64,000 nucleotides of DNA from Brugia malayi (Eukaryota > Nematoda > Chromadorea > Rhabditida > Onchocercidae). The notes under the pieces are model-generated. The model did no database searches. It saw only the letters and a list, made by a program, of their open reading frames with translations, and was not told the DNA's origin. The stretch covers positions 4,746,649 to 4,810,648 of the forward strand of contig NW_025062477.1 in assembly GCF_000002995.4 (NCBI RefSeq). Direction: 5' to 3'. A program made the translations under genes and the position numbers. This document shows, piece by piece, positions 34,783 to 48,800 of this stretch. The stretch's first letter is position 1; each line of letters starts with the position of its first letter.

Positions 34783-36559
34783 CTGAAAAAATCTCAAACT
34801 TCTTCAAATGGAAATATCCGTTGACAATAAAACTTTTCAATGTAATAAGAAATGAATTGATTCTCTTCAAACTATGGCTGACGCCTAGACAGCTCTTATG
34901 GTGCAAGACCTTCAAGCCAGACAGCTGTTAAGTGGAAGGTCAAATAAAGTGTGTCTATAAGTAGGATGAACCGATTAGCTTCAGGACAGCCGTCCCAGGA
35001 TGGTAACTCTGACTTTAAACCCATAAATGGAGCTCGTAACTTTGCAAAATCATCCAGAATGTTACTCCAAAATAACTTTCAATTAGGTAAGTCAAAAACT
35101 GCACGCTTCCATCTATGAGTTGGCTTTGTGATCAAAAACTCAGTAACCTCCAAATTTGTTAATTTGCCAAAAGATTATTCCAATCGAGTTATCTCCCTAC
35201 TAATAAGCAACATGTTGTCGTTTGCAGTATATATGCCCGAGCTCTTCAAACTAATCGCGCGGAAAAAATCACTAATCCTAATCATTTAAAACAGTTCTGT
35301 AAATGACAAAATCATAATCTTTAACTTCAATGACAGAGTAAAACAGAACTCTGAAGCTGGAGAACAAGTATTGCTAGGCAAACATAGTGTTGCAAACTGC
35401 AGCGACAATGGACATCTTCTGATAGAGTTTTGCGCGCAGAGCAAAAATTAACGATCACAAATAGAATCTTTCAACATAGAGACAGCCTAAGAACGACTTG
35501 GATGTATTCTGCATCGGCTCATTGGCTATATCGTAATGCATCACAGAAGCAAGCATTTGTCATATTCGAGTTATGATGCTTAGTGCAATTACCACTTTGA
35601 TGCGAAGCCTAAAAAAAGAAACTAAGAGTGAACAATGTTGAAATTACTACTTGCGAATCACTATTAGATTCTTCTCCTAAAATACTTTACCAACTCATTA
35701 AAAATAGCACCCAGTAGAACTCGTAGAATTGCTTACGGTTCCCATCAAAGAACTTAAAGATCGGTTTGATGTTAACAGTTTACACGCTCATCCATTCTGT
35801 TTAGCAAGAAAAACAACTTTTGATCTAGCACATCTTGTACGCTAGCAAAAATCTCAGAATATCAAGAACAAGTGATGGATCAATCTAATACTCAGTCATT
35901 TCCGGATTGTTGCGACCACAGTGAACTCTAAAAGTAGTGCATGGACCAATACATTAGATTCATATACCTCTATTCTCAGTCAGTCTCTTCCTTCTCACAA
36001 ATAAATCTTCCACTGTCAACCGAGTAGTTCAAATCCTTTTGACCTCTTTTCAATGCCCATCGTTTAATAAAACAGTAAGCACTTCAGTATACTAATCTGC
36101 TTCACCGAGCACATAATCTTGAACAAGCAAGCATCATTATTACTGAGGTCATATTAGAACACAACATAACAATGCTGAACAGATCAAATTTTCAAATGAA
36201 CATTATTACCTCCTTAAGATTTGCTTCTCTGCAGTGAAACTGGTCATTGATAACTGCAATAGACGTACCTCAAGAAAGTACGGTGACTCTCTGAAACAGT
36301 CCGCTAGCTTTGTTAACAGATTCTATTTCTAGCGTTATTTGAGGACGCTATTTAGGATGGGTGTCATGAATGAATTCATGTTTATTCCAAGTTACATGTT
36401 GTCATTTACACATGCAGCTTGCAATGAACACAAAATTTGACATTAGTGATCAAACATCTCTGTGGTTTTGATGACAAAAAATAAAAATTATTCACTACTG
36501 AAAGTATATTCTGTTTGTCCGTTGTTTAAACACATTATTAAATTTTAGATGAGAGATAT
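34783..36559. other. Diverged spacer, right copy
   Basis: No reading frame of note and no recognised feature. Counterpart of 13544-14577 but longer and much diverged, in contrast to the near-identical blocks on both sides. Confidence 0.6.
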
Positions 36560-37084
36560 GTTGAATAATCGAGGTTATTTGTTATGTTCTGAAAATTATA
36601 AAAAATGACCAAAGCACAATTACAATACTGAATGATTTCATCAAAGGGCATTTTAAATTACCGTATCTTTCGTTATGAAAAGTCGCAGATGTACTAAAAT
36701 AAAAGTGTTTCTGAAATAATTTCAAATTAACGAATAGTAAAATAATTTCAATTAAATCCATTTTATTACTTTTCATTAAGCAACTGAAGCAACTGGAGAG
36801 GAAATAACTTGGTGAAGGAAACATTGAAGAAATAAATAGAAGAGGAACTGCAACTCAACAACAACCTTCAGTGTATCTTATGACTGACTACATAAGGTTG
36901 ATGAGAGCAGCACCTGTGGTACCTGTAGGTGGAGTCTTGCGATTGGATTGTTTTCACCTCAGGTAGGTCATGGAGATCGATTTCTATCGAAGAGATATTT
37001 TTTATATTTCAAGTCCAGTCAACAAATCTCTAACAAACCTTAAAGATGAAATTCAGTAGCAACCATACGAATTTTGGTTATGCT
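36560..37084 (-). repeat. Block D'', copy 3
   Basis: Reverse complement of 13019-13543. It continues without a break into the near-identical gene 1 copy on its high-coordinate side and changes abruptly into diverged sequence below 36560. Confidence 0.9.
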
Positions 37085-38517
37085 CTGAAAAAATTCGATT
37101 TCTGTAGTTTTATTCAATAATACAGCAATAATAGTGTTTCTTTTTATTTCATTAAATTCAAAATATGCAACTTATTCAGCAACAGTAATTCGAATCGCTG
37201 TAAGATATTCCGGTGAATACGGTGCCTTGGAATCGCTCTTATGCAATAATTCGTAGGTAGTAGTCAAATGCGTTAAAATTCAAAATAGGAATAAGAATTC
37301 AAAATTATTTGCTTTTGAAAAGGTAATATACCACAGTAAAGGCAGGATATTAAATTCAAGTAAATTAATGAGCATAGTAGTATTTTATGGAATTTAACGG
37401 CTTTCATCTATTTCACATAAAAATAAATTTCTCATTAGCCGTGTAGAATATTCAAGTCAAATGTATTTAGTGCAAATAATATCGCTTACTGTACAGAAAT
37501 AACAATTTCTGTCCAATTTCAAACATCAATAGCAACATTTTTGTTTTAATTCGGCCTTCAACGACATTTTTGCAAAATGTTATGAACTTCCGTTGCTTCA
37601 AACATTTCCAATGAATTCGTTTTTTTTTTTTTGTTTTTAATTATCAATCGATTATTTCAAAGTTAACATTAATTTATTTATCTTTAAAAGACTTTTTCAG
37701 TCTACGTTATAATTTCATTGATAAAATTAAATCATTTGTCAATTCAGTTCAAATAACAATAGCATCGATTTTCAATTTGTACTAATCCTTCTCAGTCCTT
37801 ATGTATGTTAAATATTAGAATAAGCAAAATAGAAATTACATAATTCTAATATTTATAAATAAGGCTAAATAAATCATCACAACATTTATCACAGACCAAA
37901 AAAAAAAAAAAAGTAAAATGAAATAAAAGGGGAAGAGATTATGTGAAAAATTAAAAAATTACATAAAATAAGAAACTCTGTCAAAATTAAAAACACATTT
38001 AAAAATAGAATAAGAAAAGTCTATTAAAATTAAAATACATATAAAAAATTGATACTTAATACTTAAAATAAGGCTAATATTATGCTATAATTATTGTCTA
38101 TGGACAACACTTAAAATATGCAAACATACACCCCAATCACATACAATAAAGCAAGTAGATACTTAATACTTCAAATAAGTCTAATATTATTTAATTATTT
38201 GTCTACGAACAAAATTGATATATATTTTTCAATTACAAAACAATGCCTTCCATCATACTTCAACGTTTGCTACCGTACTGATTAAATATTAGTAAGTACA
38301 TTAGCTTTATTCAAATTCAATACTTCAATCACAAGGAATGTAGGGCAATGTAATTAATCTAAGATATGATTAGTAAAATAACTGCCTGAAATAGTAGTAA
38401 AATAGAACAAAAATATTTCCTCCAAATAACTTTGGATCGCTTAGATATTTAGTTAAGTATTAGTCTGCATTAACATCAACGCCGTTACACTCATGATGCA
38501 TTTGCAAATAATTTCGT

Positions 38518-41500
38518 TTACTGCTTCGCAAAACCTGTCAAATGAATTCGAAGGCAGTTACACAACTTGGCACCAATCTGTAAACAATAATCGAAATTTA
38601 TCTTACATAAGCCAAACTTCAAAAAGAAATAAAATCTTACATTTTGAATTTTCTCATTATCAACCATTCCAATGCAATTTTGCAATGCACAAAATGCTGT
38701 CAGAATTGCCATCTCTTCCTCCTTAACTTCAAATCCCAATCCATTCAAGCACTGAGCTAATGCTTCGCTTTTAACGCTCACAATCGCTTCGTAGTTTTCG
38801 GTTGTGAAAAAAGTGCGCAAAGTCTACAAAAAGAAAATAAAATATGTATATCAAACTTCTCATCAGTCTATATAAATTTGTTAGTGGTAGGTTTTGGAAA
38901 ATTTATTCAGTGAATTAGTTTCCAAATAGAAGTGGAAATTTTCAAAATTATCAAACATGAGAAGCGAAAAGAGCGAGAATTTACCAGCGCTGCATAAACG
39001 CAATTTTCAATGACTTTTTCCCGATCTTTCCCATTAATTTCATTCATCATCGGGATATTATTCAAAAACATATGGATCCTTTCTACAGCTTCGCTTCGGT
39101 TATCGATGACTAACCCCGTTGGGAATGCTTCACGATAGGCACTAACAACAATAGCTTTTAACTTTTTCATTTCTTCGATCTCCTCCATTTCTTTGTCTCT
39201 AAAAATTATGAGATATTTTCTCAACTAAAATATTTGTCGTGTAATAAAATATCATCTATTCTATGATATGTGACATTAACATTTACCTGTTTTCATCTTT
39301 TTTCCGTCGTCGATTGCGATCCAAACGTACCGATTCTTGACGCATGCCTAACTGAAGGCATTTTTTAAATCGACAACTTTGACATCTATTCCGATTTTTC
39401 TGATCTATTATACAATTGCCTTGTTTGTAGCATATATATTCTATTTTCTTCTGGATAGTTCTTCGGAAGAAACCCTAAAATTTCATCATTTTGAGCTGAA
39501 ATATTTGATGGCATCAATTAGTTATATCATTCCGGAATATTTCCCATCAATTTCAAGTAAGTGAGGATAAGCTTATAGGCATGTCTTAAACTCCTTAAAA
39601 TTTATACTTTGCATCCTTCACAGCTTGGTACACTGTAATGATTCCCTGAAGCTTTATCACCACATATTGCGCATAAATTATTGTCTTCTTCTTGATTTGG
39701 ATTCATTGAAACTAATGGTTGCCTTGGTATACCAAAGCAATTGTAGATTGTAGGCGGCATTGCTCGTCCATCTGATGCGATCAATAATCCATTGCTTGTT
39801 ATGGCATATCCTGGGAGACTTTTGAAAGGTGTACGAACATTTGAAGGTCCCGTTGTTTGTACCATTTGATTTATGCAATTTTGTATAGCTAAAGCTATTC
39901 TTGAAATTAAAACCAAAAAATTAGTATTAATAATAATTTTTTACTATTAATATAATATATATATCAATACCAACTGTTTGACAACCTTCACTGATAAACT
40001 TTTGAGAGATATCAAATATCTGCTTTCTCTTCTCTTGCAATTTTATCAATGAATATGAAAATTAAACGTACTTTGTTGTGGCACCGTATATGGTAGTACC
40101 GATAAATTTGTTGTTCCCTTCGGATTTGCTGTTCTCGGTTGGTTTTGTGTCATAGCTGTTGCTTCTGCTATATGCTTTAACGCATCTATTTCGTCTTTTC
40201 CTTCGTTATTTCCTACCAGAATGCTGCTTACAGTAAATGAATTGGACCAAGATGGTTTATCAAATGATATTTGCTCCCGTTTATCGGTCACATTTGCGCT
40301 CATTGAAATTCCGGAATCTAAATGCGACTGTGATGATGTACTCGCTAAATTATCACTGTCATTCCTTGATGTATTATCATGCACTAGAAGAGTTGTTTCT
40401 GAAATAAATCTCTCTGATGGAATGAGTGGTATATGAACGGCAGCAGATGAATGATCCGTTTCTATCCCGTATTTTGGATTCGTCTTATTAAAACATTCTT
40501 GGATTGTTCGTAATGGTGTTATTATTGGTTGATTAATCTGAAAAAAAAAAAAAAAAAAATCTTTCTTATGATTCTTAAATTATAAGACAATGACAGCAAC
40601 AATATTAACAATAACGCCTATTTTAATGTTGTTACTTCTAAAGTGAATAAATTGCTACCGTTTCAGTGGTGTTGTTTTTATTGCTTTCATCCATTTCCAT
40701 TTCATTTTGTTGCTGTTCGAAATTATTTTCCGCCGATACCGCACAATACGGATGCGGTGACAGGATAGGTAATATTTCAACTGTTGTTTTATTTGATGAA
40801 TCACTTTCGGAACCAGAAGGAGTAGTGTCCGTATTAGACACATTATCTGCTGCATGTCGGGTTTTCACCATCGGTTCAGAGAGTGTGCAATTGAATAGGC
40901 AAGGTCGTTTCTGCTTAAACAATTGCTGTTGATCAAAGTTATCACTATTAATAATTGTATCAGAGTGTGAAAATGAAACCTCGTTGCCAGGTGTTAAATA
41001 TGTTGGATGATGATGATGATGATGATGATCCTTCTTTTCATTTTCGTTTTTTTGTTGTTGTCGATGATTCTGCATCGATTCCTTCTGTTGATCGTATTTC
41101 TGAACCATTGAAAAGACCGCTTGCGGTAACGGTGGTAGTGGCATATTTTCGGCTGCCGCTGCATTTCTCGCGTGTTCCATTAGATGTTCCGTCAAATTTG
41201 CATAGTGCATCGCCGCTTCATGCGCTATTTTGGCCTGTTGTTCAAATGATAGCAAATACTTGTACGACGGCTGATCGCTTAATAAAGGTGGTGGAATAAA
41301 AGATGATGTTGACGGTCCTGAATTATTGGCTGTAGCAATTGGAAGTAATGATGTGGGTCCGGTTGCCGAAGCAGTTGGAGTGATAGGAGCTACGCTGATC
41401 ATAGTAGGAGGAATTGATGATGGATTTATCGTGCTGGATCGTTGTGGTGCTGGAAATGATTGTAGGAACCGATCAAATGCTGTCCCATTCGTATTCATAC

Positions 41501-41861
41501 TCATTGAGTTATGTTGCCGAAGCGGATTTGGTAAAATTGCTGAGGTGGGATGAAGTCGAGGATCGTTATTAATGATATTGGCGTAAGGTGAAACGTTTGG
41601 TTGCAAAAGTGATGGATTGAATCGATCGGTTGAAAACAAAAAATTTCGATTGTCATTATTATTAGATGCGCAATTGCTCGTATTATTAATAAATGCAAAA
41701 GGACCACGGTTGTTAAGGATATTGAAAGTTGATGGAACAGAGTTGCTAACTGGTACAAATGCAGTTGTTGAGCAAATAGCAGTTGGGTCCGGAGTACAAA
41801 ATGAACTCGAATTTCGCTCTTCTTTGTTCGGAGTTGTTCTTGAAATATGTCGTCGTGACAT
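38518..41861 (-). CDS. Nuclear receptor gene 1, right copy, frameshifted last exon
   Basis: Exons on the minus strand: 41861-40659, 40537-40072, 39894-39608, 39474-39287, 39198-38985, 38823-38641, 38577-38518. Domain structure is as in the left copy. Differences include IHMF for IHIF in the ligand-binding domain, RIALA for RIVLA just upstream of exon 3 in the intron-derived frame, and a T run of 4 instead of 5 in the last exon, which ends the protein at LTGFAKQ, 22 residues earlier than the left copy. Neither end shows a recognisable AF-2 helix. Copy status (allele or paralogue) cannot be told from sequence. Confidence 0.82.
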
Positions 41862-42073
41862 CTTTTCCTACCCAAAAATTAGCTCTGTGATTATATGAAG
41901 TGGAAATTTTTGGGAAAAAGTTGGTCGAAAAGCTGAATATTCTGAAGTGCAGCTCGGAATATCTCAACCGGGATTTTTCTTCGAAACCTCTTCGAAAATA
42001 GGATATACACCGGACAAAAATGAAGCAACTGCAGTTATTTGTGGAAAATGGCAGCAGCTAAGAGCACGGGTCG

Positions 42074-42122
42074 CTGCAAGTCATTGCACTGAACGATAAG
42101 AGGTGAGGTGATCTATCGAGGT
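42074..42122 (-). repeat. 49-bp repeat, inverted copy at block B''/C'' boundary
   Basis: Mirror of 7981-8029, identical. Confidence 0.95.
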
Positions 42123-43870
42123 GGCGGGGTTAGGTCGTGACGTAATATGATGTGATGGTGAACTTGACCTGAGGGTAGTAGGTAAATTATGAAAAAAATA
42201 CCTGTAAACAACATAGATGCAGAGGGCATCCATTGCTAATATTCTCCAATATGAGGGACAAATGAACGATGGATATGTCCGAGGGAAAAGCAAATTTCCT
42301 TTTATTGAAAACAATTGTTCTTTGGATTGAAATATTTAAGGTATTGCACAAGTTGAACGAGTTCAAAAGTCAACTTGTCAATGTGTTAATTTTTAGAATA
42401 TGTTGGCTTATGTTCATTCGGTTTGTTTTTCGTAGGTAAGTCTGTTTCTTAAGTAGCCACCACAAAAACCATTGAAAAACTTTTATTCATCAATTTAATG
42501 GATACTTATTCAAACTATACAAAAATATATTTTCAACAGATTATCTTCTAACGAAAAAAGATCTTTAGAGAAAACGGACAATATTTCAGTCAAGATGGAG
42601 AGAGAGGGAGAGGGAGAGTAAATTTCAGGTAGCTCAGAAGAGAGAACAGAAGCATCGGGTAGGAAGTGTTAGCTGACGCAACAATTATTATTTCTATTCT
42701 CTCTGAGTTGCACTGACTTTGCTTACCGTATTGCTGTGCAATAGTGGTGCAATGACCACTGGACAAATTTGACCTGATGTCCGACCATCTAACTAACTAT
42801 AACGCCTTACCTCTCATTACAAGCAAATCCTCAACATCACACAAAAAATTGTTCAATGCCTTTCTTGATTCTTTTCTCTCTTTCTCTCTCTCTCTCCCCC
42901 ATATTTTTCACAATGTTTAAATGTAGAAATTTTTTAAATACATGAATACAACACGATCTCGAGATTCACGGTAAACAATAGCAAACATTATCACTACCAC
43001 TACCCAATATGCATATTCGATGGTTGAAATTGCAAAATGACAAGGTAACAATTCGCTCTTGAACAATATGATTTCTACTCCATGTTATTCCGATTTTAAC
43101 TTCTTCTTTCTTGAAGTAAATTTTTGAGCCTAATTTCAAAATTCCACAAATAATTGCAGTGCTTCTTATTTCCTCTCTTCAGATCAGTGTGTTTGATATG
43201 TAAGCGAAAGAGATGTATGAGACAAATGTTGTTTACAGCTTAGGTCACAATGACGTCACCTCACTGTCATGTCATCAACAGGTAGACTTCCCGCCGATTC
43301 CATTCACATCTGCTTCTAAATAATTTGATAGTGAAAAAGATCTGCTAAGGTGAAGAGGAGAGTATGATGTCTTGTATTATAATGATGGTAAGGTACAAAT
43401 GAACCTATGCAAAAGTGTATCGGAATGTGACATAAGTATTTAACGTTCTCGACCTATCCACTTTACCCTACATTCATTCCATCACACTTCTCACCTCACC
43501 AATTCCTTAATTTATCAGACATGAAAATTCCATAAGGATAAAATTTATTTTAGGAACATTTTGATCGATAAACATTTTACTACTTACTACTTCATCTGCA
43601 TATCTATGCTTCAGATAAAGGAAAGTATCATTAACTGTCTCAGTCCTGCTAAATCGATAACAAAGTATCATTAACTGTCTCACAGTCCTGCTAAATCAAT
43701 AATTATTTCTCTGTGAATCCTTCCAGTGCTTCTTTTAACTTTTTTCTCCAGCAAAAGAGTATACAAAAGACAAACAACTTCAGAGGGATAGTATAACGCA
43801 AGAATTCATTAATGAGTGAAAAAACAAACTTCTTCCTTTTTCGATGTTTTTTGAACTACAACTTAAAATA

Positions 43871-44036
43871 TTAACTGTCTCAGTCCTGCTAAATCAATAA
43901 TCATTTCTCTGTGAATCGCCTGATCCTTCCAGTGCTTCTCTTAACTTTTATACAAAAGACAAATAACTTCAAAGGACTAGTATAACGCAAGAATTGGAAG
44001 TATAAAACAAAAACAAACTGTTTCCTTTTTCGGCAT
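43871..44036 (-). repeat. Extra diverged tandem copy at the end of block B''
   Basis: The sequence from TTAACTGTCTCAGTCCTGC to TTTTTCGGCATT repeats 43632-43850 with several indels and substitutions. The copy junction at 43870/43871 is exactly where similarity to block A of the left arm stops, so a local duplication marks the end of the inverted segment. Confidence 0.85.
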
Positions 44037-45818
44037 TACACAAGTATTAATTTATACTGGCAACGCATCGATAATTTCGTAGAGGTTTTACTTACAAAAA
44101 ACGGAAGAATAAACTAGAATTTGAATGATCAGAATTGAATAAGCGTGCGACGGTAAGCGAATTTGAAGTTTGCTGATACCCGGCTCATTCATTGGTTGTA
44201 AAACATTGCAAGCGTTGTAACAAGGCATATTTTATGAGTAAAAGAACTGATAACCTTTCAAATAACCAAATCCAAAATCAGCCGTCAAATTGGTAAACCA
44301 ACAATTCAGTTGAGGGCAACACATATTTTTTGTTAACAAACTGTAACTGGCAACGTATCGCTAAAAAAATCACTAAACGATGCAAATAAGCTCAGCTAGA
44401 ATTTGAAGATGAGTATTGGATGGAATCCTTATTTACGAAGACATAAAACTGAAAAGTTTATCTAAGGAATTTTTAAAATACGAAAATCTTTAAACTTATT
44501 GATCTATGCAAATTTATTTCTAAATATTACCAGTTTTCCCGACATAAATAACATTTAGACGACCATCAATACATACTGCAATTATGCCAAATGTTACATT
44601 TATTCCAACCATTACTCAACATAACTACGAATTACTAATGTCTTAAATCTGTTATCGTACGCATTTAGCATATACACCTCCCTAGAAGCCCTTGAATCCA
44701 ATTCACAATGTCCAATCCACGAGAAAACGACACATCAAACATCACGTGGTGGGGTCAGCCGGTCCAGCGCACATTCCGTCGTACGTTATGCCACTACGGC
44801 AAAATCCGGATCATCATACCCACACTACGAACTACGAAGGATCGTCGAGCTTCGACTCACCTTCTTTCATTTCCATCAACTATGTTTCTTGCATACAGCT
44901 GTGAGTGAGACGTGCAAGAGAGCAAAAAACACACACACCCTCTCTCTTGCGCTTTCGTTATGTCATGCAACATCACCAATCTAACCGATACTCGAAGGTC
45001 AAAAATCATGGTTAACACTGGTAATAAATATATATGAGTAGGTTCAAGGAGATCGACACTAGGATCAGTTATGAACTATTGTTATGCTTTGAACTTTGAC
45101 CTTGCCCGAATTTACACTGTTTTGTTGCACTTCTATTTGGGAAGGAAATGGCATTAGGTCATCATCGGTAGATGAGTAACAACTTGCATAAATAGACGGT
45201 AAAATTCTTGCATGAAGTGACATATGAAGAGAAATTTTGCTTAAATTTGCAGTATCACGGAAATTTTCTAATTAAAACAATCCCTTTCAATGTAACTTTT
45301 TATTTTCAAAAACAATATTTACAGGGGAAATAGTAATAATGTAAACGAAAAGCGCAAAGAATTGACGGAAATTTCGCCAATTCAGAGCGGGTAAAGTATT
45401 GCAGATACTGAAATTTGAACTACAATGGCCTAAGCGGTGAAAAATACCTGATACCATGACTCACCTAAAAATTACTAACAGTCAAATTGGCCGAATTTTA
45501 TGGCAAGCAAATGACATATTGAAGATGCGTGGAATTGTTTCTCGGCCAAATAACAACTCGGAATCAAATCAGAAGTTGACTTTGTTGACTTCCAATCTCT
45601 AATTCCAAGTAAAAAGCACAGAAGGATATGATAAGGCGAGTATTAGTATTGAAATATAAAACTGAAGTTCAAAACATCGAAAAAATCCTTCACTGGAGAT
45701 TTGACGCCAACTATTTACTACGGCTCGAAATATCGGTGATAAGTTTAATGTGACTCCAATTATTTGATTCAGTAAACAAAAGCATAACAATTCATTAGCC
45801 ATACCGATTCGATATTTC
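44037..45818. other. Intergenic between duplicated region and spd-1 homologue
   Basis: No gene established. A short, relatively GC-rich island (about 44700-44900) has two overlapping frames of 66-70 codons with no splice context or recognisable motif. A CTGGCAACG.ATCG motif occurs twice (44056 and 44347). Confidence 0.5.
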
Positions 45819-48800
45819 CTACTTTTTCGGTGTCTTATATATCGGTGGAAGATTAAACCCTTTTAAGCGTCTTCTTGTTTCTTTGTCGGCCGATCTCAAT
45901 GGCGACGAAGTTTTTGGACCAATCTGGAAATTTTTGTTCTTTGAAACATCTTCTAATTTAATTTGAATAAAAAGGGAAATATCTGTCTTGTTGCCTGCAA
46001 ACCCCTGGAAGTAATGAGATCGAACAGTTACACATTCCAAACCGGCTGAGCAGAACATTAAAAAAAAATTTTTAAAAAATTGAAAAGTAAGAAAAGAAAT
46101 ATTACCGTTGGTGGCCGTACGGGTGTGATCACCGAGTGAAGGCTTGCTGTACTTGCTGAGACAGATTTCATGTGTGATAATAGTGTGTCTGGAGCCTAAA
46201 TAAATAAAAGAAATTATGAATATATCCTAAAATGATAATATGGCCTCGTCACAGTAACTATAGAAAAAAAAAAAAAAAAAAAAAGAGAAAATGCATATTA
46301 TTCATATATTTTTACGGAAAATATTGAACAAAATCAAAAAGTGAATGTACTAAAAAAAAAAAAGGAGAATATACTAAAACTAAACAAACCTTTGATGTTG
46401 TTTGATCAAATCGTGTAAGTGGCTTTACTTTCGCTACTTTAGCTGAAGAGCAAGGAGTAACAAAGGTTGGCGGAGCACCACGCTTCTTTGGAGTAACTAT
46501 ATTTGATATATTCGATACGCTGCCCGTGAATACCTCCACTTGTTTCTATAACATGAAATGATATTTTGTATTGTAATTACAGATACAAAGAAGAGACAGA
46601 CGTGTTTCAAATACTCATTAAATTTATCAATTAAATTAGTCACTGGTTGATAATTCAAAAACTATCTTTTTGTACATAATCTTAAATAAAGCAACTAAGA
46701 TTAAAACAATTTTTTCCTAACATAAACATTCATACAATCAAACAAAAGCACGAACTTTTCGTTTACGTTCAAGCTCCCTATTTATTCGATATTCTTCCAT
46801 GATGGATTCGATATGTTCGCAAGGTGATAAGCCGTCCATTAAAATTTGATTATCATGAGTTGACTCATACTTTTCCACCTCTTCTTTCAATTCGTTTTGT
46901 ATGATTGGAAGTCGATGCGCAATGAATTTCTGTCGCTAAATTCAGAGAATGTGAAACTGGCGAGTATAAATCAGAAATATTGAAAAAGAATAATAAGCAA
47001 AGACGTATATGTTAAATATTTTGATAAACTAACTCGAATCTAACATTCTTCAAAAATTTTTTTGTATGAGCCTTAATACTTTGCAAAAGTGAACGCAATT
47101 CTAATCATGGCACATACTACTACCTAATTTCATACTTTTTAAGCGCGAAAAATTATGAACAGAATCACTTGAAAGCTCGCACCGAGCACTCATTTATCAA
47201 AAACTACCTACCACTAATTACCAACACTTGGCATATACCTTCAAAGCTGTTTGCAGCTCACAACCACGATTGTGATAACGTGATTTATCGTTTGCGCTGC
47301 GCTCAAATTCAACTTTTTCATTCCAAAGATCTTTCCACTCTTTCATTTTTTTATACACTTCAGCACGATCAGTAAGAAATTTTTCTAACGATTTCACTTG
47401 TTCCTTCGCTTGCTGGATATCATGTATGGTATGAATACCTGCAAAGATGTTATTTATCGCTATTTAAATGATATGCGTTTTATATAGGATCTTTCCTTAT
47501 CTTCCTACTACGCTATAAGAAGTTAATAATTGCAGTGAAAATCTTAAGATCACTACGATTTAATAAATACTTTGTCAACTTTTAAGTAAGTGTAACTGCT
47601 CACTTGGATTAAATTCTCTTGCAATATTTCGCTCTACATCTGGAACATGACATATATCCCAAAGTTCGCTAAGTTTTAGTAGTGTCTCTGTATAGTCAAA
47701 ACAAGCCTGTTCAATCCATTCGTTGTATTCTGCTTTAACCTAAATTAATGAAACAATCAACGACAATGAAACGTTGTATTTCATATAAAGGCCGAAAGAT
47801 GGACTCCTCTGGCAGATGTGTTAAAGCAATAAGCACTTTTCAATCAAAAAATACCTCATCAAAAGCACTTGCAAATTCGTCCAAAAAATGTTTATCCCAA
47901 ACCAGTTCTTCATTATCCAAATCCAAAGCAGTGAATGTTTTGCCTAATTCTTTGGACGGGGTACTACCCATTTGCTTGTACCAGCGCTTCATGTCCACCT
48001 GCCATTGCTTACAATTTTGCATGCGTTCAGTAAGTAATTCATTCAGATGAGAGACACGATCCTGGAGACACGCAATTGCCGTATCATCACAAACCTAAAT
48101 AATTGGGTAGTGGATTTGCTGCATTTATCAAAATTAAAATGTGTTAATTCCAAATATGAAAATAAAAAATTTTATTTAATGAATATAATGTCATACATCT
48201 TAGTTCTCACCTTTGATAACAAACTTTCTCGCAGCTTCAAATAATATCTATTGCATCTTTATGCAAAAAATATAAATGGGAACTGTATTATAAAATAGTA
48301 TAAGCTACATACAGCAGTACTTGATGGAAGATCTTCAATTTCTTCACCGGTTTGCATCGCAAGTTTTGCAAGTTCCTCAATTAATTTCTTCTGTCCTTGC
48401 AATCTATCATCCTTCAAACTCTGCAATCGCCCTACATCTTGATGTAGCGCACGATACTGAAAAACATAACAGATAATTATTTTTGGATGTTGATTAAAAT
48501 CGAAGCATATCACAACACCAGATGTTTTGATTCAAGCAATGGCCTGAATTTAGATAGCATAGATAAATGTACAGGAAAATAATTCACATTTCAAAATATA
48601 TTACGCCTACAGACAATTTACTGGAAATATAACGAATTTACCAATGCAAGTGAGCCTGGTTTGATGTGAGTCCTGCCAATCGGCTGCAAATGAAGTTCCT
48701 TGTACAGATCTTCTACTTGCCTACTCATTTCTTCGATACCTTCCTGTATTCCTTCAACCATTTCTTCTTCATCAACTACCTGGAATTTTAAGAAGAGATT

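Larger units (their letters stand above)
36560..43870 (-). repeat. Right arm of second inverted duplication (blocks D'', C'', B'')
   Basis: Reverse complement of 6233-13543 with scattered SNPs, for example G/A and T/C changes in 43404-43504 relative to both other B copies. It ends at 43870, where the next 166 nt are an extra diverged copy of its own terminal segment. Confidence 0.93.

Noticed and set aside
1..43870. Explaining all duplicated sequence as a simple assembly echo
   Set aside because: Copies differ by SNPs, homopolymer length, a coding frameshift, a deleted 5-kb block and a strongly diverged spacer, so at least two distinct sequences exist; haplotype mixing nevertheless remains open.
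44692..44908. Two overlapping frames of 66-70 codons in a GC-richer island
   Set aside because: No family motif, no splice sites, no similarity between frames; treated as non-coding.
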